From assembly GCA_026390595.1 (NCBI GenBank), contig JAPLFQ010000022.1, positions 62,001 through 126,000 on the forward strand: a DNA stretch of 64,000 nucleotides, in the 5' to 3' direction. Below the pieces are notes generated by a model. That model worked only from the letters and a program-made list of their open reading frames with translations. It ran no database searches and was not told the DNA's origin. The stretch is from Ignavibacteriales bacterium (GTDB lineage: Bacteria > Bacteroidota > Ignavibacteria > UBA10030). Positions 25,130 to 34,365 of the stretch are shown piece by piece. A program made the position numbers and the translations under genes. Each line of letters starts with the position of its first letter. Within the stretch, counting starts at the first letter, position 1.

Positions 25130-26680
25130 ATGATCAAACGAACCAACCCAACCCGAATCGCGTTGCTGTTCATCATGCTCTGCATTGGCATCCTCGATGT
25201 TCACGCCCAACGCCTCCCTCTCAAGGGATTCGACGCGTACGTTCAGAAGGCCCTTCAGGACTGGGGATGTCCGGGGCTTGCCATAGCCATAGTAAAGAAC
25301 GACAGCGTTGTCTTTGCCAAGGGATATGGCGTGCGTCAGATCGGAGGCACCGCCGCGGTCGATGAGAAAACAATTTTCGGCATCGCTTCCTGCTCGAAAG
25401 CGTTCACCTCGGCATCCGTTGCGATCCTCGCCGATGAAAAGAAAATCCGGTGGGACGATCCGGTGACGAAGTATCTCGACGGATTTCAATTGTACGATCC
25501 GTACGTGACCAGAGAGATCACCGTCCGGGATCTCCTCTCGCACCGGAGCGGCCTCCCTGCATTCGGCGGGGATCTGATCTGGTGGGGATCGACCCACAGC
25601 CGGGAGGAGACTCTCAAGCGCATCCGTTCTGTGAAGCCAGCAACGAGTTTTCGGAGCCGATACGCGTATCAGAATATCATGTTCATCGCCGCCGGACAGG
25701 TTGTGTCGGCCGTGGCCGGAAAGCCGTGGGAGGAATTCGTGAGGGATCGTTTTTTTGTCCCACTGGGAATGCACTCGTCAAGCACCAGCGTGAAAGCACT
25801 GGAGGGAATCGGGGATATCGCCACACCTCACATGCGAGTCGGAGGAAAAACCCGAGCGATCGCATGGCGGAACCTGGACAATGGCGCTCCGGCAGCCGGC
25901 ATCAATTCGAACGTACTCGACATGGCTCGCTGGATCCGCCTGCAGCTGGGTCACGGCACGTTCGAGCGAAAGCAGATTTTCAGTTCGGCAGTCAGCGAGG
26001 AAATGTGGTCACCTCAAACCATCATTGCATCTTCCACGCCTGAGCCTCCGCTTCCATCATTCCTCAAGGGACGTTTCAATGCATACGGCCTCGGCTGGAG
26101 CCTCGGCGAATACCGCAGCCGATTCTTCGTGCGCCATTATGGCGAAGATGACGGGATGTCTTCTGTTGTTGGCTTGCTCCCCGAAGAGAAACTCGGCGTT
26201 GTGATCCTCACGAATTTGCACGTTACGTCCCTGCACACCGCGCTTCTCTACCGCATCTTCGATGCATTCCTGAAAGCCAGGCCGGAAGATTGGAGCGCGT
26301 TGTACCTCAAAGTGCGGACAGATGCGGAAGCGAAGGCCGCGGCGGAGGACACTGTCGCAGAAAAGGCGCGGGCACGCCATTCCCAGCCATCTATCCCCCT
26401 GAGCCGGTATGCGGGGAAATATTCAAACACGACGTACGGTGACGCAACGGTGAACGAGGAAGGTGGAAAGCTCGTTGTGCGATTGAGCGCCTCACCGACG
26501 TACATCGGGGACCTCGAGCACTGGCAGTACGATACGTTTCTTTCCCGATGGCGCGATCCGGTGGCCGAGAAGACCTTGGTGTCATTCACATTGAATGCCG
26601 ACGGAGACGTCGATGAGATGAAACTGAAAATCGCCGATTTCATTGATTTCGGAGAATATCTGTTCAAACGCTCAAAGTAG
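25130..26680 (+). CDS. Secreted serine hydrolase, beta-lactamase class C fold, with DUF3471 tail
   Basis: 516 residues from ATG 25130, where a signal peptide starts (RIALLFIMLCIGILDVHAQ). Catalytic SxxK is S87-C-S-K90 (FGIASCSKAFT) and YxN is Y180-Q-N182 (RYAYQNIMF); HYGEDDGMSS (~340) fits the third motif region. The last ~100 residues resemble DUF3471 (LSRYAGKYSNTTYGDATV). Family members are esterases, D-aminopeptidases or penicillin-binding enzymes, so resistance to beta-lactams should not be assumed. An upstream in-frame ATG (25025) would hide the signal peptide. Confidence 0.87.
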   Translation: MIKRTNPTRIALLFIMLCIGILDVHAQRLPLKGFDAYVQKALQDWGCPGLAIAIVKNDSVVFAKGYGVRQIGGTAAVDEKTIFGIASCSKAFTSASVAILADEKKIRWDDPVTKYLDGFQLYDPYVTREITVRDLLSHRSGLPAFGGDLIWWGSTHSREETLKRIRSVKPATSFRSRYAYQNIMFIAAGQVVSAVAGKPWEEFVRDRFFVPLGMHSSSTSVKALEGIGDIATPHMRVGGKTRAIAWRNLDNGAPAAGINSNVLDMARWIRLQLGHGTFERKQIFSSAVSEEMWSPQTIIASSTPEPPLPSFLKGRFNAYGLGWSLGEYRSRFFVRHYGEDDGMSSVVGLLPEEKLGVVILTNLHVTSLHTALLYRIFDAFLKARPEDWSALYLKVRTDAEAKAAAEDTVAEKARARHSQPSIPLSRYAGKYSNTTYGDATVNEEGGKLVVRLSASPTYIGDLEHWQYDTFLSRWRDPVAEKTLVSFTLNADGDVDEMKLKIADFIDFGEYLFKRSK

Positions 26681-26708
26681 TTTTGTTAGGATTTTTCTCG
26701 TATCTTGA
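26681..26708 (+). promoter_or_regulatory. Candidate promoter before aldolase
   Basis: TTTTG at 26681-26685 and TATCTTGA at 26701-26708, spacing 15 bases, slightly short for the Bacteroidota pattern. Weak evidence. Confidence 0.25.
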
Positions 26709-26717
26709 TGAGGGGAA

Positions 26718-26740
26718 GTCGGAGTTCATGCTCCGGCGAC
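26718..26740. repeat. Palindrome with GAGTT...CTC apex
   Basis: GTCGGAG-TTCAT-GCTCCGGCGAC, one-bulge hairpin in the leader of the aldolase gene. The apex GGAGTT(n)CTCC matches palindrome type D of the RAYT array read on the other strand. Confidence 0.55.
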
Positions 26741-26795
26741 TCTCAGGAACGAGTTGTGAATCCGACACGCATGAACAACTGAAAGTGGGAAGGCA

Positions 26796-27788
26796 ATGAC
26801 TCATTATAAAGAACTTGGTCTTACTAATTCCAAAGAGCTGTTTCAAAAAGCCGTGAAGGGGGGCTATGCGATACCCGCCTTTAACTTCAACAACCTCGAG
26901 CAGTTGCAGGCAATCATCGGGGCGTGCGTAGAGACGAAGTCGCCCGTGATTCTCCAGGTCTCGAGTGGAGCCCGTAAGTACGCTAATCAGACGCTCCTGA
27001 AGTATCTGGCGAAGGGGGCTGTCGATTACGCAAAAGAACTTGGCTATGCAATTCCCATCGTGCTGCATCTGGATCACGGGGATACGCTTGAACTCTGCAA
27101 GTCGTGCGTGGAATCCGGCTTTTCGTCGGTTATGATCGACGGCTCGCATCATCCATACGACAAGAATGTCGAAGTGACGAGGCAGGTTGTTGAGTATGCA
27201 CACAAGCACGACGTGAGCGTGGAAGGCGAACTCGGTGTGCTGGCCGGCATCGAGGACGAAGTCTCAAGCGCCGTTACGCACTATACCAAACCGGAAGAAG
27301 TTGAAGATTTTGTGAAGAAGACAGGGGTCGATTCGCTGGCGATTTCCATCGGCACGTCGCACGGCGCGAACAAGTTCAAGCCGGAACAATGCACGCGGAC
27401 ACCTGAAGGCATTCTGGTTCCTCCCCCGCTGCGATTCGACATCCTGGAAGAAGTCGAAAAGAGAATTCCCGGCTTCCCCATCGTACTTCACGGCGCATCA
27501 TCCGTTCCGCCCGAGCTGGTAAAAAGTATCAACGCAAACGGCGGGAAGCTGAAAGACGCAGTGGGAATTCCTGAGGAGCAATTGCGGCGGGCAGCTGCTT
27601 CGGCGGTGTGCAAAATCAACATTGATTCTGACGGCAGACTGGCGATGACAGCAGCGATTCGGAAGACGTTCGTGGACAACCCGGCGGAATTCGATCCGCG
27701 CAAATATCTCGGTCCGGCACGCGATCAACTCAAAGAGCTGTACAAACACAAGATCGTCAACGTCCTGGGAAGCGCGAACCGGGCGTAA
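26796..27788 (+). CDS. fba: Fructose-bisphosphate aldolase, class II
   Basis: 330 residues. Zinc ligands in HLDHGD (91-96), then YDKNVEVTRQVVEYAH, VEGELGVLAGIEDEV, ISIGTSHGANKFK and VLHGASSVP, the class IIB signatures. It cleaves fructose 1,6-bisphosphate to the two triose phosphates in glycolysis and gluconeogenesis. The gene stands alone with a 115-base leader that holds a palindrome. The C-terminus (DQLKELYKHKIVNVLGSANRA) is typical in length. Confidence 0.95.
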   Translation: MTHYKELGLTNSKELFQKAVKGGYAIPAFNFNNLEQLQAIIGACVETKSPVILQVSSGARKYANQTLLKYLAKGAVDYAKELGYAIPIVLHLDHGDTLELCKSCVESGFSSVMIDGSHHPYDKNVEVTRQVVEYAHKHDVSVEGELGVLAGIEDEVSSAVTHYTKPEEVEDFVKKTGVDSLAISIGTSHGANKFKPEQCTRTPEGILVPPPLRFDILEEVEKRIPGFPIVLHGASSVPPELVKSINANGGKLKDAVGIPEEQLRRAAASAVCKINIDSDGRLAMTAAIRKTFVDNPAEFDPRKYLGPARDQLKELYKHKIVNVLGSANRA

Positions 27789-27871
27789 CATCACCACCGT
27801 GAGCCACTTGAAGGTGACCTTCTCCGTTGCGCAAGCAAGGATGAAGGTCATCTTCGCGTAAAGCCGTATTC

Positions 27872-28735
27872 TCAGAAGAGCGTGTAGCTCAACCCCAGTG
27901 CCAAGACCTCTTTCGCCTGCAATCTCGACGATGCCTTCGAGTCATTGATGAGCTGAATATTGAGAATGACAACAACATACTTGCTGACGTTTGCCGTGAG
28001 CGTGTTGTCCATCCTCATTGTGACCTGCTGAAAGTCCTTAATGGGAGCGAAGAGTTCCAGTTTTGATCGAAGCAGGAGATTGTCATCAAGCTTCAGCTCA
28101 AGATCAGTCACAGATTCAACGCCGCCATCGATCTTCGTTTTAACACGCTGGTTTTCCGGCGTTGACGCGTCGTTTGCGTAGACTGTGTACGCCGATGTTA
28201 CAATCTCTCGTAGAGCCGCTCCAAATCGCGTTCTGATTATCGACGACGGTCTGTACCCGAACCCTGCGCTTTGTGTCAGGTATGCCGGATCGAAGAACTT
28301 CGAAACAGGGGTCGTTTTTCCCAATCCATCGATCATAACACCTTCGGCAAATTGCGTCTTCAATGTCGCACCAAGATAAGGATTGACCTCGGTTCCCAAT
28401 TTGTATGTGAACACTGATTCAAACTCCAGCCTGTCCTCCGTCTTGCGCGTGGTTTCGCTTCCAAGCTTCGCCTGGCCGTATGACATTTTATATGTATTCC
28501 CCCAGACGTACACCGTGTCTTCAAGCTTCGAGAGCCCGTCGACTCGGATCGTCCAAGCCAGAGCGTCCTCGCCCCCTTGTGCCCAGTCCTTAAATGAGAC
28601 CTGGGTCAGCGTGAGGCCGGAAACCACCGAGTGTTTCCACCCCCACTTGCTGGAATCGGGCTTCTGTGGTGCCGGCGTCTGAGACAAAGCGCGTCCCGCA
28701 AGAACAAACAACAACGCCATGATGATCCTTTTCAT
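27872..28735 (-). CDS. DUF3078 family outer-membrane-type protein
   Basis: 287 residues with a signal peptide (MALLFVLAGRALSQ). It carries the DUF3078 pattern LTLTQVSFKDWAQGGEDALAWTI and then alternating short strands with aromatic ends, closing with an outer-membrane-like LGLSYTLF. The family is common in Bacteroidota and its function is unknown; a beta-barrel in the outer membrane is likely. It is 49 bases after mscL on the same strand. Confidence 0.82.
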   Translation of the reverse strand: MKRIIMALLFVLAGRALSQTPAPQKPDSSKWGWKHSVVSGLTLTQVSFKDWAQGGEDALAWTIRVDGLSKLEDTVYVWGNTYKMSYGQAKLGSETTRKTEDRLEFESVFTYKLGTEVNPYLGATLKTQFAEGVMIDGLGKTTPVSKFFDPAYLTQSAGFGYRPSSIIRTRFGAALREIVTSAYTVYANDASTPENQRVKTKIDGGVESVTDLELKLDDNLLLRSKLELFAPIKDFQQVTMRMDNTLTANVSKYVVVILNIQLINDSKASSRLQAKEVLALGLSYTLF

Positions 28736-28784
28736 CTTGCATTTCCTTCCAGTTCTTGTTCCGTGAAACTCGACAGGTTCGTGG

Positions 28785-29201
28785 CTACAGTTTCGTTGTG
28801 CAGTGGCCGCATCGTTTCGCTTCCAGGGGGATATCCATCAGGCATTGAGGACATTTTTTCGTCGTTGGAGCGACAGCCGGAGCGGGCTTCTGCTGCATCC
28901 GGTTCACGGCCTTGACGACCAGAAAAACAGCGAACGCGACGATCGTAAAGTCGATGATATGGTTCAGGAACACACCATACTTCAGGACAGCCGCCGGGTT
29001 CTTGTCGACCGCCTCTTTCAGAGTGAGGCCGAACGAGCTGAAATCGACGCCGCCAATAAGGACGCCAATGGGGGGCATCAGCACATCGTTGACCATCGAA
29101 CTGACCACTTTGCCAAAAGCCGCCCCGATGATGATACCGATGGCGAGGTCCAGCACATTTCCCCTCATCGCAAATTCTTTGAATTCCTTGACCATAGACA
29201 T
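28785..29201 (-). CDS. mscL: Large-conductance mechanosensitive channel MscL with C-terminal zinc ribbon
   Basis: 138 residues, ATG with AAGGAGGG upstream. MscL core: FKEFAMRGNVLDLAIGIIIGAAFG (first helix), a periplasmic loop, then FLNHIIDFTIVAFAVFLVVKAVN (second helix). The channel opens under membrane tension to release solutes. In place of the usual C-terminal helix bundle, the tail has KKCPQCLMDIPLEAKRCGHCTTKL, a CxxC...CxxC zinc ribbon at ~115-135. Confidence 0.93.
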   Translation of the reverse strand: MSMVKEFKEFAMRGNVLDLAIGIIIGAAFGKVVSSMVNDVLMPPIGVLIGGVDFSSFGLTLKEAVDKNPAAVLKYGVFLNHIIDFTIVAFAVFLVVKAVNRMQQKPAPAVAPTTKKCPQCLMDIPLEAKRCGHCTTKL

Positions 29202-29514
29202 TGGAAAACCCTCCTTGGTTGTTCGTTAGTTCTGAGAATGGATCCGGTCGACCACAGCGATCAGCTGCCAGTAAGCTTCGCAAGGTCAGACGCATCCACC
29301 GGAGAATAGGGCGGACTCCTCAGCGCGTGAACAAGAAGGTAATCACCGATTGTCAGAATGGCAAAGGGGACGGCAGGCTGTCGATCAAGCCGACGGACCT
29401 GAACGACACGTGATCAGTCGCTCGACAGGGCTGTTGATCGGAGCGGCGCATCGACCAACGTCTTCCCTCATTCCCGGAAAAACCGTATCTTTCTGCCAAC
29501 CACAGGGAGAGAGC
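29202..29514. other. Intergenic, nothing recognised
   Basis: 313 bases between divergent mscL and the next membrane protein gene. No family-like coding frame, strong hairpin or repeat seen; promoters for both directions must lie here. Confidence 0.5.
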
Positions 29515-30084
29515 ATGACAGCCAACCAAGAACCTCTCAAAGCCCCCATTCCAGAAAGCGTCGTCGTTGAGCATGGCCCGAATGGACTCGTATGTACGTA
29601 CAACTGGTTCTCATGGAAGTTCATCGCGCTCGCGGTCTTCGCGCTCTTCTGGGACGGGTTCCTCGTGTTCTGGTACAGCATCGCCTTTTCCCAGGACGCT
29701 CCTTGGATCATGTTTGCGTTTCCGCTGATCCATGTGAGCGTCGGTGCAGGCCTTACCTATTACGCGCTTGCCGGATTCTACAACAAGACCATCGTCACGG
29801 TCGGAATGGGAAGGCTCTCGATTCGTCACACGCCATTTCCCTGGCCCGGCAGCCAAACCGTGCAGGCGTCGGACCTTCTTCAGCTCTACTCCGAAGAACA
29901 GTTGACACGCTCGAACAATGGCACGCGCATAACGTATCAACTCAGCGCAATTTCAAACCAGAACAGGAAGATCAGGCTGCTTCGCGGACTGAACTCTCCC
30001 GACGAAGTCCGCTTTTTTGAGCGCCAGATCGAAGAGCAGCTGGGAATCCAAGACAGACCGGTCGACGGGGAGATGCGTCGATAG
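29515..30084 (+). CDS. Membrane protein with two helices and a cytoplasmic PH-like part
   Basis: 189 residues from ATG at 29515 (GGGAGAGAGC upstream). Two helices at ~37-57 (FIALAVFALFWDGFLVFWYSI) and ~65-90, then a beta-rich domain with KTIVTVGMGRLSIRHTPFPWPG and LSAISNQNRKIRLLRGL. The layout resembles small bacterial PH-like membrane proteins, but I do not recognise the family. It is 37 bases before the redoxin gene. Confidence 0.6.
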   Translation: MTANQEPLKAPIPESVVVEHGPNGLVCTYNWFSWKFIALAVFALFWDGFLVFWYSIAFSQDAPWIMFAFPLIHVSVGAGLTYYALAGFYNKTIVTVGMGRLSIRHTPFPWPGSQTVQASDLLQLYSEEQLTRSNNGTRITYQLSAISNQNRKIRLLRGLNSPDEVRFFERQIEEQLGIQDRPVDGEMRR

Positions 30085-30121
30085 GCACACTCAATCAATC
30101 CATTCTTCTACAGGACCACTT

Positions 30122-30661
30122 ATGGCTACCGACAAATTGAATATCGGATCAACTGCGCCGGGCTTCGACAACCTCGTGGGTGCAGACGGGAAGAAGTACT
30201 CCATGAAAGATTTCGGAGACAGGAAGGGGCTTGTTGTCGTCTTTGCGTGCAATCACTGTCCAACCGTTCAGACATACGAAGACAGGATGATCGCGTTCCA
30301 GAACGAATACGGCCCGAAAGGATTTCAACTCCTCGCAATCAACTCCAACGAAACGAACAACTACCCGGAGGACAACTACGAGGAGATGGTGAAGCGCGCA
30401 CGAAAGCTCGGGTTCAATTTTCTCTACCTCCGTGACGACGATCAGTCCACAGCGCGGGCCTACGGCGCCACGCACACGCCGGAGTTTTTCGTGTTGGATG
30501 GCACGCGGACGCTGCGCTATCATGGGAAGATGGACGACAACAAGGTGCATTCGGCCTCGAGAGTAAACTACGTTCGCGACGCTGCCGATGCGATCCTCGC
30601 AGGGGAAGAAGTGAAAGAAACTGAGACATACTCGATCGGCTGCACGATCAAGTGGAAGTGA
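30122..30661 (+). CDS. Thioredoxin-fold redoxin (AhpC/TSA-like)
   Basis: 179 residues. IGSTAPGFDNLVGADGKKYSM opens an AhpC/TSA-type domain; active-site cysteines C43 and C46 lie in FACNHCPTVQ (CxxC), with THTPEFFVLDGTRTLRYHGKMDD as the cis-Pro region. The N-terminus has no signal peptide, so it is cytoplasmic. It may be a peroxiredoxin-like reductase or thioredoxin-related protein. Possibly cotranscribed with the membrane protein upstream. Confidence 0.85.
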   Translation: MATDKLNIGSTAPGFDNLVGADGKKYSMKDFGDRKGLVVVFACNHCPTVQTYEDRMIAFQNEYGPKGFQLLAINSNETNNYPEDNYEEMVKRARKLGFNFLYLRDDDQSTARAYGATHTPEFFVLDGTRTLRYHGKMDDNKVHSASRVNYVRDAADAILAGEEVKETETYSIGCTIKWK

Positions 30662-30672
30662 CATCGCCTGCT

Positions 30673-30799
30673 GATCGTGAGCTCCGCTCACAATCTTTCT
30701 TGCGCTTCACAGTATCGGGTTACACCAAACAACCATTGCTGGTCGTGAGCTCTGCTCACGACCATTCAGCGTTATATCATCGGGAGCGAACTCCCGATG
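30673..30799. repeat. Cluster of three palindromes
   Basis: Three hairpins between genes: 30673-30695 (GTGAGC-TCC-GCTCAC core with outer mispairs), 30740-30764 (TGGTCGTGAGC-TCT-GCTCACGACCA, perfect) and 30778-30799 (CATCGGGAG-CGAA-CTCCCGATG, perfect). They share a GAG(C/T)...CTC apex with variable outer arms, as in palindromes C and D near the RAYT at 20.8 kb. Perhaps mobile REP-like copies. Confidence 0.75.
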
Positions 30800-30824
30800 A
30801 GCCTGGGATTGAGGAAACGGCACA

Positions 30825-31583
30825 ATGAAAGGTCAAGATCCATATCCCGAATTCATAGCACGCTTCTACGACGTCATCTACGCTCATCTTCGTACAGTCG
30901 ATCGCGACTACTTTCTCAATGAGATCCTTGCGGTGAGGGGGCCGATCCTTGAGGTCGGTGTTGGAACGGGCCGGTTCTTTCTGGACGCTCTGGGCCGGGG
31001 AGCAGACATCTACGGCATCGACGTCAGCGAGACGATGCTTGATGAGCTGAAGAAGAAACTGGATCCAACACATCACCGGCGTGTCTTTGTTCAGGATACA
31101 CGGTCATTGAATCTGGACAGGACATTCGACCTCGTCGTGGCGCCGTTTCGTGTCTTCTCACACCTCATCAGCGTCGAAGACCAACTGAACGCGCTGAACA
31201 GCATCTATGATCACCTGAATCCGGGAGGGAGATTCATTTTCGATCTCTATGTCCCCGACCTGAAGATCCTTCAGAACGGAATCAACGCGGAGACGGATTT
31301 CGACGGTGAATATGCGCCCGGAAAGAGACTGAAACGAGTCGTATCGGCTAAAGCAGACCTCATCAACCAGGTCAACAACGTGACGATGACCCTGACCTGG
31401 GATGAAGGGGGCGGGCAGAGGACTTCATCGTGGCAGCTGCTGATGCGGTTCTTTTTCCGGCATGAACTTGAACACCTCGTCGCCCGATCGAAGTTGAAAC
31501 TCGACCGTATCGACGGTGACTATGAAGGGCACGCATTGACGAGCGAGTCGAAAGATTTCATCGTCGTGTGCAGGCGCTCATAG
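30825..31583 (+). CDS. Class I SAM-dependent methyltransferase
   Basis: 252 residues. SAM motif I ILEVGVGTGRFFLDALGRG (~43-61), acidic strand-2 residue in IYGIDVSETML, motif IV region FDLVVAPFRVFSHL and LNPGGRFIFDLYVPD. The DVSETML start and C-terminal beta sheet are typical of small-molecule or lipid methyltransferases. Substrate unknown. Single gene, ribosome site GAGG. Confidence 0.85.
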   Translation: MKGQDPYPEFIARFYDVIYAHLRTVDRDYFLNEILAVRGPILEVGVGTGRFFLDALGRGADIYGIDVSETMLDELKKKLDPTHHRRVFVQDTRSLNLDRTFDLVVAPFRVFSHLISVEDQLNALNSIYDHLNPGGRFIFDLYVPDLKILQNGINAETDFDGEYAPGKRLKRVVSAKADLINQVNNVTMTLTWDEGGGQRTSSWQLLMRFFFRHELEHLVARSKLKLDRIDGDYEGHALTSESKDFIVVCRRS

Positions 31584-31723
31584 GTACGATGAGCCTCCAC
31601 AATACGCCGGCTTCACGCGAAGGGCTTGGAGCAGCTTTCGGAAGGAATCGAAGAGAGAAACGGGCTTTCGTCATGGTTTCACTGGTAACACGCGGATAAC
31701 TCGTAATCAATAAGGCAGACCTC

Positions 31724-32500
31724 ATGCGTCGAAGTATACTTGCTTTCGTGCTGCTTCCGATGTTGTGCTTTCCATGTCTTCGTGCGCAGAATTCGCTCAG
31801 CTTCAAGCAGTTTGGGGACGAGACAGCCGATTTTATCAAACAACCAGCACGTTGGGATGGCAATGATTGGCTGAAGCTCGGACTGACAGGGGCGGGGACA
31901 TTCCTGGTTATGCAGCTCGATCAACCTATCCGGGATGCCGTGATGAAGGACAGAAGCTACTACAACAGTGCACCGATCAGGTTCGGAAAGTTCTGGGGGG
32001 AAACATACTCCACAGCCGTGTTCGCGGGCGCGTTCGGTTTGCACGGAGTGCTCACAAACAACAACGCGACGAAGAAGGTTGGATTTGAGATCGCGCAGGC
32101 GGCTCTTTACTCAGGAGGAATCACTACCATCCTGAAACTCGCGCTTGGCCGGGCGAGACCCTACACCGATGAGGGTGCAACGAAGTATCTGCCTTTCACA
32201 ATCATGGACGACGGATTCCACTCACTCCCCTCGGGACACTGCACACTTGCGTTTGCCCTTTCGACGGTGCTCTCGAGAAACGTGGAGTCCAGGGCGCTGA
32301 AAGTGCTTGTGTTTGTTCCGGCAGCTCTCACTGCGTTGTCACGGGTTTACCAGGACTATCACTGGGCATCCGATTGCGTTTTGGGGGCCGTCATCGGCTA
32401 CGTCGTGGCCACGTGGGTGGTGGACCTTCACGACAGCAAGGATTCGCCGGTCCACATCTCCGGAATATATCCCCTCACGATCAGGATCAACCTCAACTGA
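31724..32500 (+). CDS. PAP2 family phosphatase, exported or membrane-anchored
   Basis: 258 residues with a signal peptide (LAFVLLPMLCFPCLRAQ). The three PAP2 motifs are KLALGRARPYTD (~141), SLPSGHCTLAF (~172) and SRVYQDYHWASDCVLG (~205), with catalytic His residues present. The family dephosphorylates phosphatidic acid, undecaprenyl pyrophosphate or related lipids at the outer side of the membrane. Not adjacent to related genes. Confidence 0.88.
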   Translation: MRRSILAFVLLPMLCFPCLRAQNSLSFKQFGDETADFIKQPARWDGNDWLKLGLTGAGTFLVMQLDQPIRDAVMKDRSYYNSAPIRFGKFWGETYSTAVFAGAFGLHGVLTNNNATKKVGFEIAQAALYSGGITTILKLALGRARPYTDEGATKYLPFTIMDDGFHSLPSGHCTLAFALSTVLSRNVESRALKVLVFVPAALTALSRVYQDYHWASDCVLGAVIGYVVATWVVDLHDSKDSPVHISGIYPLTIRINLN

Positions 32501-32675
32501 ACAGTTCAACACACTTTGAGATTCGGAGATCGATTACTCGATATTCGTTATTCAAACGGTGTTACGTCAGTGGAGTGACTATCGAACGCCGAGCAAGGGA
32601 TACGGACTGTTGAAGTTGGTTGAGGTGATCATCTCTCCCCCTCACAATGAGCGTGGATCAGTTCCGACCTCAGCC

Positions 32676-34250
32676 TCACTTCCGCAGAAGAAGAACGTAG
32701 TTTTCATCCTCGAACACCACATCATAGTATCGCAGAAACAGCTCCTTCCGATCTATCCAATAGTTAACCGTCTCCCGCGAATCGGGCAGCCTGACCTTCC
32801 CCAGAACGACATACCGGTCGCCTGACCGGACTGCTGCCTGAATATCCTGACCCCCGGGAAATTTGACAAGGTGGAAGTTTTTCAACGGGATGCCGCTTGA
32901 AATCATGATTCTTTCACCAAGACCCGTTCCCGTGAACAGAATAATCGACCCTCCTTTGTACGTTGCTCCGAGCTTCTCGCCAAAGGCAGTCGCGTATTTC
33001 GTCAGTCCGCTGAAGATCTTTGCAGCATCCTCATAGGTTGCCACGCTGACCGACGGCACTGTCAATTGAATGATGGGCATGGCTAGAAGTGCAGCGACTA
33101 CGACTCCGCGCACAATACGTGAACGCACGTTCTTGAAGAGCTCTGACAGAGCGATCCCGACCGCGACAGAAGCGAATAACCCGAAGACAATCACAAACCG
33201 CCAGTTCCACCACCATTGGTCGATGAGAACATTGTCGGTCAGAATACCGCCAAAAATGAAGAGGGAAGGAAGGACCAGAAACACAAAGAGAAGATACTGT
33301 TTTGGTTCCCGGATCACCCTGCGCAAAACCCCGATGCCGCCCAGGCAGGCGAGGAGCACAACCGGACCAAATATGTTCAGGAGGGCTCTGACGAGCGTCA
33401 GTGAAACGGCCTCCTGCCGGTACCACATCGGGTTATTCGCTGCCGAAGGAGGCGGGCGGTATTTCCATGGAGCGAATTGGAGAAAATCGCCGTACACCAA
33501 CTTGTTCCAGAACAGCCAAATCACGATTCCGCTGAGGCTCAGCACTGCGACCCAGAGCATGGCGTGAATTCTGCTATGCTCCTTCCGCTTCCAGGAGAGC
33601 ACGGCTTCCGTCGTTGCAACCAGAGCAACACTTGGAGCAAGGACCCATGCTTCGTACCGGGTGAGGGTCGCGAGCATGACAGCGGAGGAACAGAGGAGCA
33701 GCCAGCGATCATCCCGTCCATATAGCCATCGCTGGATCGCGTACCCGCCAAGCGTGATGAAGAAGAAGAAGGTGAGCTCGCTCATCGGAGTGAGGGCGAG
33801 ATACACGACGTTGGGATTGAGTCCAAAAATAGAAGCGCTCAGCAATGCAATCGGGCGGGAGCCCGTGAGCCGCCGGACCATTGCGAACAGCAACAACGAC
33901 GTCCCGATCAGGAGGGGAATTCCGACAACGGGCCCTGCGGCACCTGACGAGAAGAGCGAGTCGATCACACTGAACGGGAGCAGCACAACATGAGGAATCG
34001 GGAGCCAGACCGTTCCGAAGTTCTCTATCCCCGGTTGCCAGGAATCAATGAGCTGGCGCGCTTTGACGAGATGCGATGCAGCATCCCCGTACAGGATGAA
34101 AGAGTATTTGTCGGCTGAGTACAGCCTTACTGCAGCTGCAAATGCTGCAAGGAGCAGGGCGATGCCAAGCAGGAATTCTTCGCGTCTCTTCAGGACCGCC
34201 GGCTGGTCTTGTCCTGAAGGCGGGCTCTCGCTTTGTAGTGGTCGTGGCAT
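32676..34250 (-). CDS. Multispanning membrane glycosyltransferase (GT39/ArnT-like)
   Basis: 524 residues from ATG 34250 (a longer frame upstream has no family likeness). About 10-11 helices, with a large first extracytoplasmic loop containing ILYGDAASHLVKARQLID, the acidic site region of lipid-linked sugar glycosyltransferases, and a C-terminal soluble part (~430-524). Such enzymes move sugars from polyprenyl phosphate carriers to lipids, proteins or polymers. Donor and acceptor unknown. It is convergent with the PAP2 gene. Confidence 0.7.
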   Translation of the reverse strand: MPRPLQSESPPSGQDQPAVLKRREEFLLGIALLLAAFAAAVRLYSADKYSFILYGDAASHLVKARQLIDSWQPGIENFGTVWLPIPHVVLLPFSVIDSLFSSGAAGPVVGIPLLIGTSLLLFAMVRRLTGSRPIALLSASIFGLNPNVVYLALTPMSELTFFFFITLGGYAIQRWLYGRDDRWLLLCSSAVMLATLTRYEAWVLAPSVALVATTEAVLSWKRKEHSRIHAMLWVAVLSLSGIVIWLFWNKLVYGDFLQFAPWKYRPPPSAANNPMWYRQEAVSLTLVRALLNIFGPVVLLACLGGIGVLRRVIREPKQYLLFVFLVLPSLFIFGGILTDNVLIDQWWWNWRFVIVFGLFASVAVGIALSELFKNVRSRIVRGVVVAALLAMPIIQLTVPSVSVATYEDAAKIFSGLTKYATAFGEKLGATYKGGSIILFTGTGLGERIMISSGIPLKNFHLVKFPGGQDIQAAVRSGDRYVVLGKVRLPDSRETVNYWIDRKELFLRYYDVVFEDENYVLLLRK

Positions 34251-34310
34251 GTTGTTATTAAGCACAAAAATCCTGCCGATGGCAAGTGGTTTGTGGGACC
34301 CGAAAAGCCC

Positions 34311-34340
34311 TTGATTTCGTCGGACACATTTTGCTATTTG
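34311..34340 (+). promoter_or_regulatory. Candidate promoter before the HEAT-like gene
   Basis: TTG at 34311-34313 and TATTTG at 34335-34340, spacing 21 bases, similar to the Bacteroidota pattern. Found by eye; weak. Confidence 0.25.
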
Positions 34341-34365
34341 TGTTCGCCAAGCGGAGAATACCTCA

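Noticed and set aside
25130-26680. Antibiotic resistance beta-lactamase
   Set aside because: The fold is class C-like but the DUF3471 tail and motif variants point to a general serine hydrolase.
29201-29413. 70-residue frame after mscL start
   Set aside because: No similarity and overlaps the mscL promoter; likely chance.
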